Assembly: GCA_017591395.1 (NCBI GenBank)
Contig: WEDG01000701.1
Coordinates: 62,001 to 126,000 of the forward strand
From: Schistocephalus solidus
Taxonomy: Eukaryota; Platyhelminthes; Cestoda; Diphyllobothriidea; Diphyllobothriidae
DNA length: 64,000 nucleotides
Direction of reading: 5' to 3'
Below are positions 63,241-64,000 of the stretch, piece by piece (position 1 is the stretch's first letter; every line of letters begins with the position of its first letter). The position numbers and the translations under genes are program-made. The notes beneath the pieces are model-generated. The model was given only the letters and a program-made list of their open reading frames with translations, did no database searches and had not been told where the DNA came from.

Positions 63241-64000
63241 TATACTAAACCGAACGTGCTGGCGACCAACATTATCCGTGATACCGATGGTTGGACAGAT
63301 CACCACCTAGTCATCTCCAAGATGATGCTCCGACTTTAACCCCGATGAAATCCCCAAGGTAAGCAACTGCCAGGTAAGGTAAATACTCTTTTTTTAATTT
63401 GCCTGCTCACTCTTTTGAGCTCAGCAACCAGATAATCAAGAAATTGGAGGACCTGCATGCTCCAGATAATAACGCCACCGTGGAGACACGATGGTGTCAA
63501 CTGCGAAAGGCCATCCAGTCCACCGCCCTCGAAGTCCTCGGACGCGCACATCGTCAACACAAGGACTGGTTTGATGACAATGACGCCGACATCAGCAAGT
63601 TTCTCGCGGAGAAGAATCAACTGCACAAAGCCTATGTGGACCGTCGGACTGACGCCACCAAAGGAGCCTTCTTCAGATGCCGTTGCCTTGTACAGCAACG
63701 GCTGTCGGAAATGCACGACGCCTGGATGGTCCGAATGGCTGAGGAAATCCAGGGGTATGCGGACCGCAATGAAATTAAGAACTTAATCAAAGCCATCTAC
63801 GGCCCCTGTATCAAGGGAACCGCAATGCTGCTCGGCTCTGACGGCACAACACTGCTGACAGAGAAATCGCAAATTTGGAAGCGCTGGGCCGAGCGCTTCA
63901 GAAGTGTCCTTAACTGACAACGGGAGGGTATCCGAAGCATTCGCGGTAACAAACGGAGTGAAGCAGGGCTGCGTATTGTGACGTGATGAAGAAAATATTT
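63241..64000 (+). pseudogene. RTE-like LINE: endonuclease end and EN-RT linker, internally deleted
   Basis: VLATNIIRDTDGWTDHHLVI (63259-63318) is the end of an APE endonuclease with its DHH-type motif. After a frame break, a 172-codon frame (63399-63917) reads TRWCQLRKAIQSTALEVLGR, DWFDDNDADISKFLAEKN, AEEIQGYADRNEIKNLIKA and LLGSDGTTLLTEKSQIW, the EN-RT linker. Then NGRVSEAFAVTNGVKQGCVL appears directly, skipping most of the RT finger/palm. The element is a broken internal-deletion copy, cut by the window's right edge, of the same family as 39421-40137. Confidence 0.85.

Overview
This window is nuclear DNA from an animal, almost certainly a parasitic flatworm. A diphyllobothriid-type tapeworm is my best guess. 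The evidence is a multi-exon animal gene with GT-AG introns, dense retroposon debris (RTE-like and CR1/jockey-like LINEs, Penelope-like elements, tRNA-derived SINEs, hammerhead-bearing repeats) and long AT, TC and ACT microsatellites. The RTE-like protein fragments look like tapeworm LINE proteins as I remember them, so the species group is inference.

One gene fills most of the window on the + strand: a ZSWIM4/5/6-family SWIM zinc-finger protein, coding from 5259 to 57515 in 13 exons. Exon 1 holds the N-terminal BC-box/Cul2-box-like segment. Exons 1-3 are separated by introns of only 37 and 35 bp, and exon 3 encodes the SWIM zinc finger (C155, C157, C165, H167). Ten further introns of 1.4-11.5 kb follow. 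The last exon carries the conserved family C-terminus (ISPRQYAEFVEFL and KRKLVALL). Splice phases agree at every junction except intron 12, where the strong-looking acceptor is out of phase. The predicted protein is about 2,064 aa, against roughly 1,200 aa for the vertebrate relatives; the excess is Pro-, Ser/Ala-, Gln/His-, Glu- and Ala-rich insert sequence.

Layout: 1-3620, broken LINE fragments on both strands; 3620-5258, 5' flank; 5259-5898, exons 1-3; 5899-17397, intron 3 with three Penelope-like copies on the minus strand; 17398-27065, exons 4-6 with a SINE cluster and a 366-bp dispersed repeat; 27066-39036, introns with large microsatellites and exons 7-10; 37360-38050, tandem 354-bp repeats with hammerhead ribozymes; 39037-48732, RTE LINE, SINE cluster and exons 11-12; 49322-54400, a MITE and a second Penelope-like copy (plus strand) that pairs with the one at 8.2-11.1 kb as a 3-kb inverted repeat; 57152-57515, last exon; 57.5-64 kb, downstream repeats ending in an RTE LINE fragment.

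The most interesting content is RNA-level. Three copies of the 354-bp repeat carry a complete type-I hammerhead core. Separately, the conserved body of the tRNA-derived SINE folds as a hammerhead-like ribozyme (CTGANGA, a 4-bp stem II, GAAA, a tiny stem III, a 6-bp stem I) in several copies. Both sit in a genome that also carries Penelope-like elements, a group known to carry hammerheads.
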